Origin: Pseudoalteromonas lipolytica
GTDB taxonomy: Bacteria; Pseudomonadota; Gammaproteobacteria; Enterobacterales; Alteromonadaceae
Direction of reading: 5' to 3'
DNA: 64,000 nt
NCBI RefSeq assembly: GCF_001306915.1
Contig: NZ_LJTC01000002.1
Location: 630,108-694,107, forward strand
The notes under the pieces were generated by a model that saw only the letters and a program-made list of their open reading frames with translations, did not search any database and was not told where the DNA came from. Made by a program: the position numbers and the translations under genes. Shown here piece by piece: positions 16,810 to 25,499 of this stretch (position 1 is the first letter of the stretch; each line of letters starts with the position of its first letter).

Positions 16810-17940
16810 TTAAAAATAATGATGACTAAGCGCAAGTTGAGCAGAACCTATCGACTGCGCTTTTTCCCCGCACACGCCTAAACCCACTTCACAGCTACGT
16901 AGTCCACGACTATCTAAACGTGCAAATTCGGCAATTGATAACTGCTTGAGCTGTTCAAGTGCTTTACTCGGTAACGGCGAATCAATAATCACAGCTTGCA
17001 TATCTAATAAACTTAAACTGTTATGCATGGCAATACTGATAGCCTCAGCGGCTTTTTCAAGCCAAGGCTGAACAAGTCGTTTATGATCTGAAAACTGACT
17101 GTCTGTTAGCTCATACACTGAAATACCCAACTGCAGCTTATCAAACTCGCTTTGCAGTGAAAGTAATGAACATTGGCTAAGTAACTGTTCACGATCAGTG
17201 TTTAGCATTGAGCCTATAGCACCGGCATTACCACTTTTACCTTCGAGAAGTTGCTGGTTAATCACCACAGCCCCACCTAAAAAAGCCCCCAAATAAACAT
17301 ACAAAAAATCGCTGTAGTTATTAGGGTTACCAAGGCTTAGCTCTGCACAGCAGGCAGCGTTATTGTCGTTACTAATATAAACAGGGAGCTGGAACTGGCT
17401 TTCTAAGTAACCTTTTAAGTCGAAGTTTTGCCACTGACTAAGTGTATTGGTTGCTGAGCCTGAAGCGGCTTGCCATTGCCAAATATCAAACGGCATAGCG
17501 ACCCCAAGCCCACACACATGTGAGCGCAGCTCAGGCTCTAATTGACTGATTAGCTTTGGGATATGTGTTTCTAAAAATGATTTAAGCTCTTCAACCGATG
17601 CTTCATGCACCTCAACAGATACAGACGTCCTTTGCGTGCTTTGTAAGTCAACGAGTATCAGGTCAAAGCGTCGTCGCCCGATTTTCAAACCAAAACTAAA
17701 TGCACCATCTGGGTTGAGCCTAAACGGCACACTTGGCTGCCCTACTCGGCCTTTAACAGGTGCATCACGAAGCAATAGCTTATCTTCTTCAAGCTTATTG
17801 ATATTCACTGTTGCCGCCTGAGCAGACAAGGCTAACGCTTTTGCTATTTGTGCTTTAGGCATGCTTTGCTGTTGCCTAATTAAACTTAAGATTGCGCGCT
17901 CGTTATTGCTTCTTAATGCTCGCGATAAACTGCTCTTCAT
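16810..17940 (-). CDS. ROK-family transcriptional regulator (NagC/Mlc-like)
   Basis: A 376-residue repressor. The N-terminal winged helix (about residues 10-75, AKALALSAQAATVNINKLEE) is followed by a ROK sugar-kinase-like fold with a glycine-rich block LGAFLGGAVVINQQLLEGKS near 225. The normal ROK zinc cluster (CxCGxxGC) is not seen; the region after GKSGNAGAIGS reads NTDREQLLSQCSLLS, so zinc binding is doubtful. Start at 17940 with AAGGA five bases upstream. Divergent from an FHS sugar transporter across a 33-bp palindrome, so it probably represses that transporter and itself in response to a sugar or sugar phosphate. Confidence 0.87.
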   Translation of the reverse strand: MKSSLSRALRSNNERAILSLIRQQQSMPKAQIAKALALSAQAATVNINKLEEDKLLLRDAPVKGRVGQPSVPFRLNPDGAFSFGLKIGRRRFDLILVDLQSTQRTSVSVEVHEASVEELKSFLETHIPKLISQLEPELRSHVCGLGVAMPFDIWQWQAASGSATNTLSQWQNFDLKGYLESQFQLPVYISNDNNAACCAELSLGNPNNYSDFLYVYLGAFLGGAVVINQQLLEGKSGNAGAIGSMLNTDREQLLSQCSLLSLQSEFDKLQLGISVYELTDSQFSDHKRLVQPWLEKAAEAISIAMHNSLSLLDMQAVIIDSPLPSKALEQLKQLSIAEFARLDSRGLRSCEVGLGVCGEKAQSIGSAQLALSHHYF

Positions 17941-18008
17941 AACATCCTTCTTGATACAAGCTTGATAAGCGGCCTATTAGACCTGTTTGCAGTACTATCT
18001 ACCAGTCA

Positions 18009-18041
18009 AAATAATAAATCAACTAGGTTGATTTATTATTT
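18009..18041. promoter_or_regulatory. 33-bp perfect palindrome, putative ROK operator with divergent promoters
   Basis: Fifteen-base arms at 18009-18023 and 18027-18041 are perfect complements around TAG; the core reads AATCAAC-TAG-GTTGATT. TTGATT in the right arm (18028-18033) with AATACT 17 bases downstream (18051-18056) makes a plausible promoter for the transporter. The mirror TTGATT with GATAGT at 17999-17994 does the same for the repressor gene. Binding by the adjacent ROK protein is inferred. Confidence 0.75.
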
Positions 18042-18095
18042 ATAGTCGTGAATACTGTCGGCCACAACAATATGAACACATTAACCTGGTGAACT

Positions 18096-19373
18096 ATGCA
18101 AACACAGTCCGCTATTGTATCGCGCCAAATGCTTTGGCCTTTTATTCTGCTTACGATTTGCTTTGCTGCTTGGGGTACTGCGGCCAATATGACAGACCCA
18201 TTAGTGAAAGTTTTTAGCAAAACATTTTCTATGAGTGCGTTGCAATCAGCACTGGTGCAGTTTAGTTATTACGGCGCGTATTTTTGCTTAGCTTTACCGG
18301 CGGCCATGATCAATAGACGGTTTAATTATAAAACAGGGCTGTTAGTGGGTTTAGCCATGGCCGCTTGTGGTGCCTTATTGTTTTACCCTGCTAGTCAAAC
18401 CATGCTCTATAGCCACTTTTTATTGGCCTTGTTTATTCTTGCTGGTGGTTTGTCTATTTTAGAAACCTCTGCCAACCCCTATGTCATGCAGTTAGGATGC
18501 GAGCAAACAGCCACCCGTAGACTTAACCTAGCACAAGCCTTTAACCCTGTTGGTACTAATATTGGTGTGTTTTTAGCGGCGACGTTGATTTTACCGAACT
18601 TAAATCAAGCTGATAGCGCAAGCCGTGCCCTGATGAGTGAAGCGCAATTAAAAACCGTTGTGAGTGCAGAGCTCGATGCTGTGATGGTGCCGTATGTGGG
18701 TATGGCCTGTTGCTTAATCTTACTATGGCTATGTATCTTCTTTAGCCGCTCTCCTGCAACAGAAACAAAAGTAACATCGCAGCCGCGTAAACTTAAAAAG
18801 ACCTTTCAACATTTGTATCAAAACAAGCATTATCGATTTGGTGTGCTGGCACAATTTTTTAATGTTGGCGCGCAAACCTGTGTATGGACCTACACCATTG
18901 GCTACACCATGGAAGCACTTAACACTACAGAAGTTACCGGCGGCCAAGTCTTACAATATTCGATGTTGGTGTTTTTAGTATCTCGTTTCATTATGACATG
19001 GCTAATGCGCTTTATTAGCGGCGCTAAATTACTGCGTTTTATGGCTTTAATTGCAGCCGTGCTTTGTTTTATTGTTACCACACAAGTGAATTTAGTGGGC
19101 GTAGTCGCACTTGTAGCTATTTCAAGCTGTCTATCTTTGATGTTTCCAACCATCTACGGCACAGCACTTGAAGGCCTTGGCGAAGATGCAAAAGTTGGTG
19201 CAGCTGGTTTAGTAATGGCAATTTTAGGGGGCGCATTTTTACCTCTGATCCAAGCCGCAACCATAGATGCTTTTAACACTGCGGTTTCGTTTGTTGTACC
19301 ACTTGGATGTTTTCTTATCGTATCTCTTTATGGGCACCACAGCATTAGGTCACCACGACACCAGCAATCATAA
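18096..19373 (+). CDS. FHS-family (FucP-like) sugar:H+ symporter
   Basis: A 12-TM major facilitator of 425 residues in the fucose/galactose/glucose:H+ symporter (FHS) family. The family blocks are ETSANPYVMQLG and RLNLAQAFNPVGTNIGV in the first half, and the motif LMFPTIYGTALEGLGEDAKVGAAG in the second half matches FucP/GluP proteins in part. Substrate is an unspecified sugar. It is transcribed divergently from a ROK regulator with a strong palindrome overlapping its putative -35, so it is probably sugar-inducible. No catabolic gene adjoins. Confidence 0.87.
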   Translation: MQTQSAIVSRQMLWPFILLTICFAAWGTAANMTDPLVKVFSKTFSMSALQSALVQFSYYGAYFCLALPAAMINRRFNYKTGLLVGLAMAACGALLFYPASQTMLYSHFLLALFILAGGLSILETSANPYVMQLGCEQTATRRLNLAQAFNPVGTNIGVFLAATLILPNLNQADSASRALMSEAQLKTVVSAELDAVMVPYVGMACCLILLWLCIFFSRSPATETKVTSQPRKLKKTFQHLYQNKHYRFGVLAQFFNVGAQTCVWTYTIGYTMEALNTTEVTGGQVLQYSMLVFLVSRFIMTWLMRFISGAKLLRFMALIAAVLCFIVTTQVNLVGVVALVAISSCLSLMFPTIYGTALEGLGEDAKVGAAGLVMAILGGAFLPLIQAATIDAFNTAVSFVVPLGCFLIVSLYGHHSIRSPRHQQS

Positions 19374-19378
19374 TTTTT

Positions 19379-19408
19379 AAAGGCATCTTGCAAAGTCAGA
19401 TGCCTTTT
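19379..19408 (+). terminator. Rho-independent terminator after FHS transporter
   Basis: AAAGGCATC (19379-19387) pairs with GATGCCTTT (19399-19407) and is followed by T-rich sequence. Confidence 0.75.
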
Positions 19409-19472
19409 ATAATTGTACTTTGTGGTTAGATAATGTGAAAATCACTATCTTTCTAACTACCTATAAGTGAGT

Positions 19473-19904
19473 ATGAAATCACTTAAGCTTTTTATCTTAA
19501 ATTACACAGCAAAGCTTAAAAACATGAGTAGCTTTGAGCACTTTCGGTTTTTTTTAATAAAGTATATTTGTTTCTTTTTTGGCTGCTTTATCTGTTTCGT
19601 CTTACACGAATATTTTCGTGTTCCTATTGTTGTAGCCGCTGCTGCGACAGGCTTAATCGGTACGTTTTTACCTTTTTCAAGAACGTTAAAATCACACCCT
19701 TATGCGGCCATTTACGCTGGTAGCTTTGCTGGCATGTGCTCTTCAAGTTTAATAAACAGTTATTGGGAGCTAAGTCTTATTTCATTGATCGGTGCCAGTC
19801 TTTATATTTTGACTATGAATCTATTTGCAGGTTTTGGCGGCCGACTTGGTAGTGTGGCTTTTGCCAGTGTGGCGCTTTATATGCTTGCAAAAGGGATTTT
19901 TTGA
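19473..19904 (+). CDS. Small polytopic membrane protein, unrecognised (pair member A)
   Basis: I do not recognise this family. About 143 residues with four predicted TM helices after a basic N-terminus. The start is uncertain: ATG 19473 was chosen, GTG 19467 is two codons upstream, and neither has a good ribosome site. Its C-terminal block GFGGRLGSVAFASV and the central YAGSFAGM reappear in similar form in the next protein (GYGGALGLSAFLSV and FFGGTFIGM). The two therefore look like tandem paralogues or two halves of a heteromeric complex. The stop overlaps the next start by 4 bases, which indicates translational coupling. Confidence 0.65.
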   Translation: MKSLKLFILNYTAKLKNMSSFEHFRFFLIKYICFFFGCFICFVLHEYFRVPIVVAAAATGLIGTFLPFSRTLKSHPYAAIYAGSFAGMCSSSLINSYWELSLISLIGASLYILTMNLFAGFGGRLGSVAFASVALYMLAKGIF

Positions 19905-20284
19905 TGAATATATTTATTGCGATAACAGCGTTATTAGGTGCTTACTCAACCTACTTTTTAGCACATCATAATCGCTTCGACGGCATTCGCGCATCAGCGG
20001 CCACCAGCATTATTGCATTTGCGATTTTGAGTCTATTTCCCGTTGATGTTGAGCTATACAGCGTGGCATTTTTCGGTGGTACTTTCATCGGTATGAGCGC
20101 ACCAAAACGCTTTGGCATTTTTACATTAGCCATTGCGTCATTACTATTTGCTTTGTTGTTTGAGTACCTCGTGCCGCGCTTACATGGCTACGGCGGTGCA
20201 TTAGGATTGAGTGCGTTTTTATCTGTCTGTGTTTGCCACATCGGTATTTTACTCGGTGCGCCACGAAGCAAAAAGAACAACTAA
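19901..20284 (+). CDS. Small polytopic membrane protein, unrecognised (pair member B)
   Basis: A 127-residue, nearly all-hydrophobic protein with about four to five TM helices; no family recognised. It starts within an ATGA overlap with the preceding gene. Shared blocks with that protein, in the same order: AAAATGLIG/ASAATSIIA, YAGSFAGM/FFGGTFIGM and GFGGRLGSVAF/GYGGALGLSAF. Conserved glycines in helices and the pairwise organisation would suit a two-subunit channel or small exporter, but nothing in the sequence shows a substrate. The following gene begins 84 bp downstream. Confidence 0.7.
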   Translation: MMNIFIAITALLGAYSTYFLAHHNRFDGIRASAATSIIAFAILSLFPVDVELYSVAFFGGTFIGMSAPKRFGIFTLAIASLLFALLFEYLVPRLHGYGGALGLSAFLSVCVCHIGILLGAPRSKKNN

Positions 20285-20303
20285 TTCCGACTCACCGATT
20301 AAA

Positions 20304-20364
20304 AACCTATACCTTTTTATTAATATTCATTACTATGTTAACAATATGTTTAAAGGTGTAGGTT
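20304..20364 (+). promoter_or_regulatory. Long-spaced inverted repeat upstream of binding-protein gene
   Basis: AACCTATACCTTT (20304-20316) is the complement, except for one G-U position, of AAAGGTGTAGGTT (20352-20364). The 35-base spacer is very AT-rich. The right arm ends four bases before the ATG at 20369. It may be an mRNA leader hairpin that masks the ribosome site, or an operator; no T-tract fits a terminator. Confidence 0.35.
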
Positions 20365-20368
20365 CTTT

Positions 20369-21127
20369 ATGCTTCTTCGTTCATTGCTGATTGTTATTAT
20401 CTTCTGCTTTATCAGTAGTGCTACAACGGCGAAAACACTGACCTTTATTGCCGAAGATTTACCCCCATACCATTTTAAAAATCAACAAGGTAAAGCCGAT
20501 GGTGCGCTTGTTGAAGTGATAAAGTCTGCCCTAGCGAAAACAAACATCGCTGGCGAATTCGCAATTATGCCAATGGCCCGAGCTTTTCATGAGTTTCAAA
20601 ATGACCCAAGCATATTGATGATTTCATTGCTAAAAAATGAGTCTCGTGAATATAAATTCCAATGGCTAGCACAAACCTATTTTGCCGATGCTTATTTAGT
20701 TGGGCTTGCCAAACAAAACCACGAACTAAAAAGCTTAAAACAAGCAAAGAAATATCGTGTGGCAACAATTCGTGGCTATTCAAGTGAACATTATTTGAAA
20801 CAAGCCGGCTTTAATGAAAATAAAAATTTGGTGCTGGTCAGTCATTACCATCAACTTTGGCAAATGCTAGAGAAAGGACGAATTGATTTTGTACTAACCA
20901 ACACCCTGACCTTACAAAACGAACTCGCGTTATCAGGAGTTCTCCCTAGTGACATTAATAAGAGCCTCCACTTAGACGACTACCCATCAGGCCTTTATTT
21001 AGCCGCGAATCTAAAATTGGACAAACAACTTGCTATGCAATTGAGTGATGCCATAAAAGCATTGAAACAAAACGGTCAATACCAAGCAATTTTACAAAAA
21101 TGGCATCTGCCTTTACCTAGATTATAA
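20369..21127 (+). CDS. Periplasmic solute-binding protein, SBP_bac_3 type
   Basis: A 252-residue periplasmic protein with signal peptide (about 1-21). TFIAEDLPPYHFKNQQGKADG is the typical opening of family-3 (amino-acid type) binding proteins, and the DGALVEVIKSAL and YPSGLYLAANLKLDKQLA regions fit too. There are no ABC permease or ATPase genes nearby. Instead its stop overlaps the start of a histidine kinase gene (TAATG), so it more likely presents a ligand to that kinase than serves transport. The ligand is unknown. Confidence 0.85.
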   Translation: MLLRSLLIVIIFCFISSATTAKTLTFIAEDLPPYHFKNQQGKADGALVEVIKSALAKTNIAGEFAIMPMARAFHEFQNDPSILMISLLKNESREYKFQWLAQTYFADAYLVGLAKQNHELKSLKQAKKYRVATIRGYSSEHYLKQAGFNENKNLVLVSHYHQLWQMLEKGRIDFVLTNTLTLQNELALSGVLPSDINKSLHLDDYPSGLYLAANLKLDKQLAMQLSDAIKALKQNGQYQAILQKWHLPLPRL

Positions 21128-23343
21128 TGAAAAACACGCAATCATCTTACAAAGGCTTAGCTTTAGCTATTTTGCTTAGCTGCTTATCGCTAAATACCCT
21201 TGCTATTACCCCTGAACAAGCCTTAGAGAAGCTTAACGAAGCACAATTGTTACGTAACAGTAATCCAAACCAAGCCACTAAAATATTTGAGCAATTAACT
21301 AACGACTCGACCCTTTCCAATGAACCTAACATCATACAAGATGCATTCGAATCGCTGGCATTTATGAATATGGGCAGTGGCGATTATGACCAAGCTCTTA
21401 GCTATGCAGAGCAGCTGCTTGATTACGGGGAAAAGCACAATAACCAGTCAGTAACAGTACGAGCAATGCTTATTCAAGGTTACGCACAAGGCAGAAAAAG
21501 TAACTTTCTTAAGGCAGAGCAACACTACCGCGATGCATTATCCATTGCCAAACAGATAAATAACTCAGTGCTGATCGCCCAGTCCTATGAGCGATTAGCA
21601 GCCATTTTACGCTGGCAAGATAAGTACATAGCTGCCCTCAATGAAGCACAAAAAGCAGTCAATATTTTACAAGAGTTTGATGACGATAAATCTTATGCCT
21701 CTGCATTGCAGAACTTAGGTATTATTGAAGCAATTATTGGTGACCACCACGACGCACTAGCCAATCTTACTTTGTCGTTTTCTTTACATCAAAAACTTGA
21801 CGATAAAAAAGGCATTGCTGATGCACTTTATGAAATTGGCGAAGTTTATCGACGTATGGGTGACAGTGCCCAATCGTTAAAGCACTTTAAAATGTCGCAC
21901 GTTCTGGATTTAGAAATTGGCTCTAAAGTCGATATCGGTAATAGTGCCATGAAGGTCGGCTATGCAGCGCTAAAACAAGGTGAGCTTACAACAGCCACAG
22001 ACTATGCTGAAAAGTCGATTAGCTATTATCTAACCTCATCTTCAAACACAGGATTGTGCCGTTCATATAATTTAATGGCGTTAATTGCTCTAAAACAAAA
22101 TAACATTAGTGAAGCGCAAGCCTATATTGATCGCGCCATGGCAATCGCCACTGACTTTAATTTCCGCTCCCATTTAGTGTCTTTAGCGATCACCCAAACA
22201 CGTATCTATCAAGCTCTTAATGACCATGCAAAAGCAATTAAAACCGCAGAACAGGCCTTAAACCAGGCTAATGAGTTACAAGATGTCGAAGATCAAATTA
22301 GCTTAAATAAATTACTCACTGACTCTTACCTTGCATTACAACTTTATAAACAGGCATTTGAATCGCAAAGCCGCTATCAAACCCTTGAAAATAAAACGGG
22401 TAAAAATCAGCACGACTTAACTGTGGCCGCGATGCAAAGCCAAGTCGCCTTTATGCGAAATCAGCAAGAAATAAACCAATTAAGTGCAGATAAACAAATT
22501 CAAGCAGCACAACTAAGCGAAAGTGAATGGCAATTTAAAGCCTGGTTACTCGGCCTAAGCTGTGTGATTTTATTGATATCAGGCTTTGGTTACCGCTCAT
22601 TTAAAAAGCGTAAACTTGCCAGCGAGCGAGCACAACTATTACAAGAAGTCGTTGATAAGAAGAACCGCTTACTAGCCGATGTATCCCATGAAATTCGCAC
22701 ACCACTCACAGCGCTACAATTGCAAGTTGAAGCATTGCAATACAATATCGCAAAAGACGTTGATGCCTCTTACGATGCAATTAATCGAAAGCTAACCGAT
22801 ATCAATGTACTGATCCGTGATATCCACCAACTAGCACAAGCAGACTCAGATAGCCTATACCTAAACCTAAAACCCTATTTACTTGCTGATGTATTATCCG
22901 TTTGGCAGCAAGACTTTGCTGCTTTTGTACAAAGCAAAGGCTTTGAATTTACCAGTGACATTCATGTTACTGCTGATTTAAAGGTGACATGGGATATCGA
23001 TAAAATTAAGCAAGTACTGGCTAATCTTTTATCAAACAGCACCTTTTATACTGATAAACCCGGCAAAATTAAATTTGTAGCGACAGCCTCAGCGCAGAGT
23101 ATTACTTTTAGTATTGAAGATACCCCACCCGGTGTGACCGACAATCAGTTAGTTGAAATATTCGAACGTTTATACCGCGTTGATAAATCACGTAGCCGCC
23201 AAACGGGTGGCTCAGGCCTAGGACTGGCGATTTGTAAAAGCCTAATAGAAACGCACAAAGGTACTATCAAGGCTGAGCACAGTGAGTTAGGTGGCGTTAA
23301 GATCATTATTTGCTTACCGCTTATTAGTGAACAACAGGTTTAA
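21127..23343 (+). CDS. TPR-repeat sensor histidine kinase with periplasmic sensor domain
   Basis: A 738-residue hybrid of an exported TPR domain and a kinase. Signal peptide about 1-26. At least five tetratricopeptide-like repeats span residues ~35-420, with a coiled coil to ~470 and one TM helix near 472-490. Then HisKA with DVSHEIRTPL (phospho-acceptor His521) and HATPase_c with GGSGLGLAI (694-702). No receiver domain is attached and no response regulator gene is adjacent; the next gene is prpE. One-base overlap with the upstream binding-protein gene suggests that the TPR array receives the ligand-loaded binding protein in the periplasm. The output partner must be encoded elsewhere. Confidence 0.88.
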   Translation: MKNTQSSYKGLALAILLSCLSLNTLAITPEQALEKLNEAQLLRNSNPNQATKIFEQLTNDSTLSNEPNIIQDAFESLAFMNMGSGDYDQALSYAEQLLDYGEKHNNQSVTVRAMLIQGYAQGRKSNFLKAEQHYRDALSIAKQINNSVLIAQSYERLAAILRWQDKYIAALNEAQKAVNILQEFDDDKSYASALQNLGIIEAIIGDHHDALANLTLSFSLHQKLDDKKGIADALYEIGEVYRRMGDSAQSLKHFKMSHVLDLEIGSKVDIGNSAMKVGYAALKQGELTTATDYAEKSISYYLTSSSNTGLCRSYNLMALIALKQNNISEAQAYIDRAMAIATDFNFRSHLVSLAITQTRIYQALNDHAKAIKTAEQALNQANELQDVEDQISLNKLLTDSYLALQLYKQAFESQSRYQTLENKTGKNQHDLTVAAMQSQVAFMRNQQEINQLSADKQIQAAQLSESEWQFKAWLLGLSCVILLISGFGYRSFKKRKLASERAQLLQEVVDKKNRLLADVSHEIRTPLTALQLQVEALQYNIAKDVDASYDAINRKLTDINVLIRDIHQLAQADSDSLYLNLKPYLLADVLSVWQQDFAAFVQSKGFEFTSDIHVTADLKVTWDIDKIKQVLANLLSNSTFYTDKPGKIKFVATASAQSITFSIEDTPPGVTDNQLVEIFERLYRVDKSRSRQTGGSGLGLAICKSLIETHKGTIKAEHSELGGVKIIICLPLISEQQV

Positions 23344-23361
23344 TTAGCATCTCGATTCCCT

Positions 23362-23388
23362 GAAATCGCCCCAAATCCGGGCGATTTC
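23362..23388 (+). terminator. Hairpin after histidine kinase gene
   Basis: GAAATCGCCC (23362-23371) and GGGCGATTTC (23379-23388) form a perfect 10-bp stem with a 7-base loop. No T-tract follows, so it is a probable, not certain, terminator. Confidence 0.55.
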
Positions 23389-23503
23389 ACGACATTTAGC
23401 CCCATTAATGCCGACCAAGGTCGCATATTATTTAATCAAAAACCGCCCTATATTTTTTAGTACGTTGTACAAATCTCTCACTAAAAAGTATAGGAGCCTC
23501 ACA

Positions 23504-25387
23504 ATGGCGGGCGAATATCAACAACAATACCAACAGTTCCAGCGCGATCCGGGTCAGTTTTGGCTTGAGCAAAGTAAACGAATTCCTTGGTTTAAAGAGC
23601 CAAGTGCCCCTTATCAATATGACGATAATGATTTTTACCATTGGTTTGCCGATGGTCAACTAAACACTTGTTATCTAGCCCTCGACCAACATGTCGAAGC
23701 AGGCTATGGCGACCGAACTGCACTAATTTACGACTCCCCTGTTACCAATACTAAACAACAATACACTTATGGCGAGTTACAAACTCAAGTTGCTAAATTT
23801 GCAGGACTCATGCAATCCCTTGGCGTAAGCAAAGGTGACCGTGTAGTCATTTATATGCCAATGATCCCACAAGCGGTTATTGGTATGCTAGCGTGTGCTC
23901 GCCTTGGTGCCATTCACTCCGTTGTATTTGGTGGTTTTGCACCGCACGAACTCGCGGTGCGTATTGATGATGCAAAGCCTAAGCTTGTGCTTACTGCGTC
24001 TTGCGGGGTCGAAATCAATCATGTGATTGAATATAAACCACTGCTTGATGAAGCACTCGAAAACGCCCAGCATACTGTTGAACACTGTATTGTCTTTCAG
24101 CGTGAGCAAGCCATTGCCGAGATGCAAGATGGCCGAGACATCGATTGGCAATCAGCCTCTGATGCAGCAAGTTCAGTCGATGCCGTGCCGGTTGCAGGTG
24201 ACGACCCGCTTTATATTCTTTACACCTCAGGCACCACAGGCACACCTAAAGGGGTGGTTCGAGAAAACGGTGGTCACGCTGTTGCAATGCATTACAGCAT
24301 GGAGACCGTGTATGGCATGAAACCCGGCGAAGTATTTTGGGCTGCTTCTGATATTGGCTGGGTGGTAGGTCACTCATACATTGTATATGCACCGCTTATT
24401 TATCGCTGCGCTACCGTACTTTATGAAGGCAAACCCATAAGAACCCCTGATGCCAGTGCGTTTTGGCGTGTTGTAGAAGATTATAAAGTCACCGCCTTAT
24501 TCAGTGCTCCTACTGCGTTTCGCGCTATTAAAAAAGAAGACCCTACCGCCGAGGGCTTTAAACAATACGATACTTCGAGTTTAAAACGTTTATTCTTGGC
24601 CGGTGAACGCCTAGATCCTCCCACTTATGAATGGCTAAAAGACAACACCGGCTTACCCGTACTTGACCATTGGTGGCAAACAGAAACAGGTTGGGCCATT
24701 GCGTGTAATCCAATTGGTATTGAACAGCTTGCCACTAAGGCGGGTAGCTCAACAGTGCCAACACCGGGCTTTGATGTACAAATTCTTGATATGAATGGGC
24801 AGCAGTGCTCAGCAAACGAAAATGGTGCGGTGGTAATTAAACTGCCCTTACCTCCTGGCTGCTTACCAACAATTTGGCAAAACAATGAACGCTTTCAAGC
24901 GGGTTATTTAAGCGAGTATCCGGGTTATTACCTCTCTGGTGATGGTGGCTATATTGATGACGATGGTTATCTATTTATTATGGGTCGTACCGACGATGTA
25001 ATTAACGTTGCGGGTCATCGCTTATCAACCGGTGAAATGGAAGAAATTGTTGCAGCCCACCCTGCTGTTGCTGAATGTGCAGTATTTGGCGTTAACGATG
25101 CACTCAAAGGGCAATTACCTATGGCGATGATAGTGCTCAAAGACGATTACCTTGGCGATAGCAAAGAAGTCGAGCAACAGCTAGTCCATTCTGTAAGGCA
25201 TCAAATTGGTGCCATTGCCTGCTTAAAGAATGTTTTGCATGTTGAGCGCCTACCAAAAACCCGTTCAGGAAAAATACTCAGAAAGAACTTACGCCAATTG
25301 GTCGATGGTGAAGAACTACAAATTCCATCTACCATTGATGATGCGAGTATATTTGATGAAATCAACCAACAACTTAACAATCGCTGA
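23504..25387 (+). CDS. prpE: Propionyl-CoA synthetase (propionate-CoA ligase)
   Basis: ATP-dependent AMP-forming acyl-CoA ligase of 627 residues, the usual PrpE length. The ATG at 23504 has AGGAG eight bases upstream; the longer open frame to 23408 has no support. Signatures: YTSGTTGTPKGV (P-loop), AASDIGWVVGHSYIVYAPL (a strong PrpE/AcsA block), HWWQTETGW and the C-terminal PKTRSGKILRK, whose Lys near position 590 is the catalytic and acetylation-sensitive lysine. RENGGHAVAMHYSMETVYG favours propionate over acetate ligases. It activates propionate to propionyl-CoA; no methylcitrate-cycle genes (prpBCD) adjoin, so it is a stand-alone copy. Confidence 0.9.
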   Translation: MAGEYQQQYQQFQRDPGQFWLEQSKRIPWFKEPSAPYQYDDNDFYHWFADGQLNTCYLALDQHVEAGYGDRTALIYDSPVTNTKQQYTYGELQTQVAKFAGLMQSLGVSKGDRVVIYMPMIPQAVIGMLACARLGAIHSVVFGGFAPHELAVRIDDAKPKLVLTASCGVEINHVIEYKPLLDEALENAQHTVEHCIVFQREQAIAEMQDGRDIDWQSASDAASSVDAVPVAGDDPLYILYTSGTTGTPKGVVRENGGHAVAMHYSMETVYGMKPGEVFWAASDIGWVVGHSYIVYAPLIYRCATVLYEGKPIRTPDASAFWRVVEDYKVTALFSAPTAFRAIKKEDPTAEGFKQYDTSSLKRLFLAGERLDPPTYEWLKDNTGLPVLDHWWQTETGWAIACNPIGIEQLATKAGSSTVPTPGFDVQILDMNGQQCSANENGAVVIKLPLPPGCLPTIWQNNERFQAGYLSEYPGYYLSGDGGYIDDDGYLFIMGRTDDVINVAGHRLSTGEMEEIVAAHPAVAECAVFGVNDALKGQLPMAMIVLKDDYLGDSKEVEQQLVHSVRHQIGAIACLKNVLHVERLPKTRSGKILRKNLRQLVDGEELQIPSTIDDASIFDEINQQLNNR

Positions 25388-25414
25388 TCTGCGTTTGTAA
25401 TTTTGTAATGTTAC

Positions 25415-25439
25415 CAAAGGCCTTGTTTAAGGCCTTTAT
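25415..25439 (+). terminator. Terminator after prpE
   Basis: AAAGGCC (25415-25421) pairs with GGCCTTT (25430-25436), loop TTGTTTAA, followed by a short T-containing tail. Both arms sit between prpE and the asparagine-synthetase-like gene. Confidence 0.65.
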
Positions 25440-25499
25440 TCGTTTTGGCCTATGGCTTGCAACTTTACTAATAAGTTAGCAAACGAAAAGGTGGTTAAC

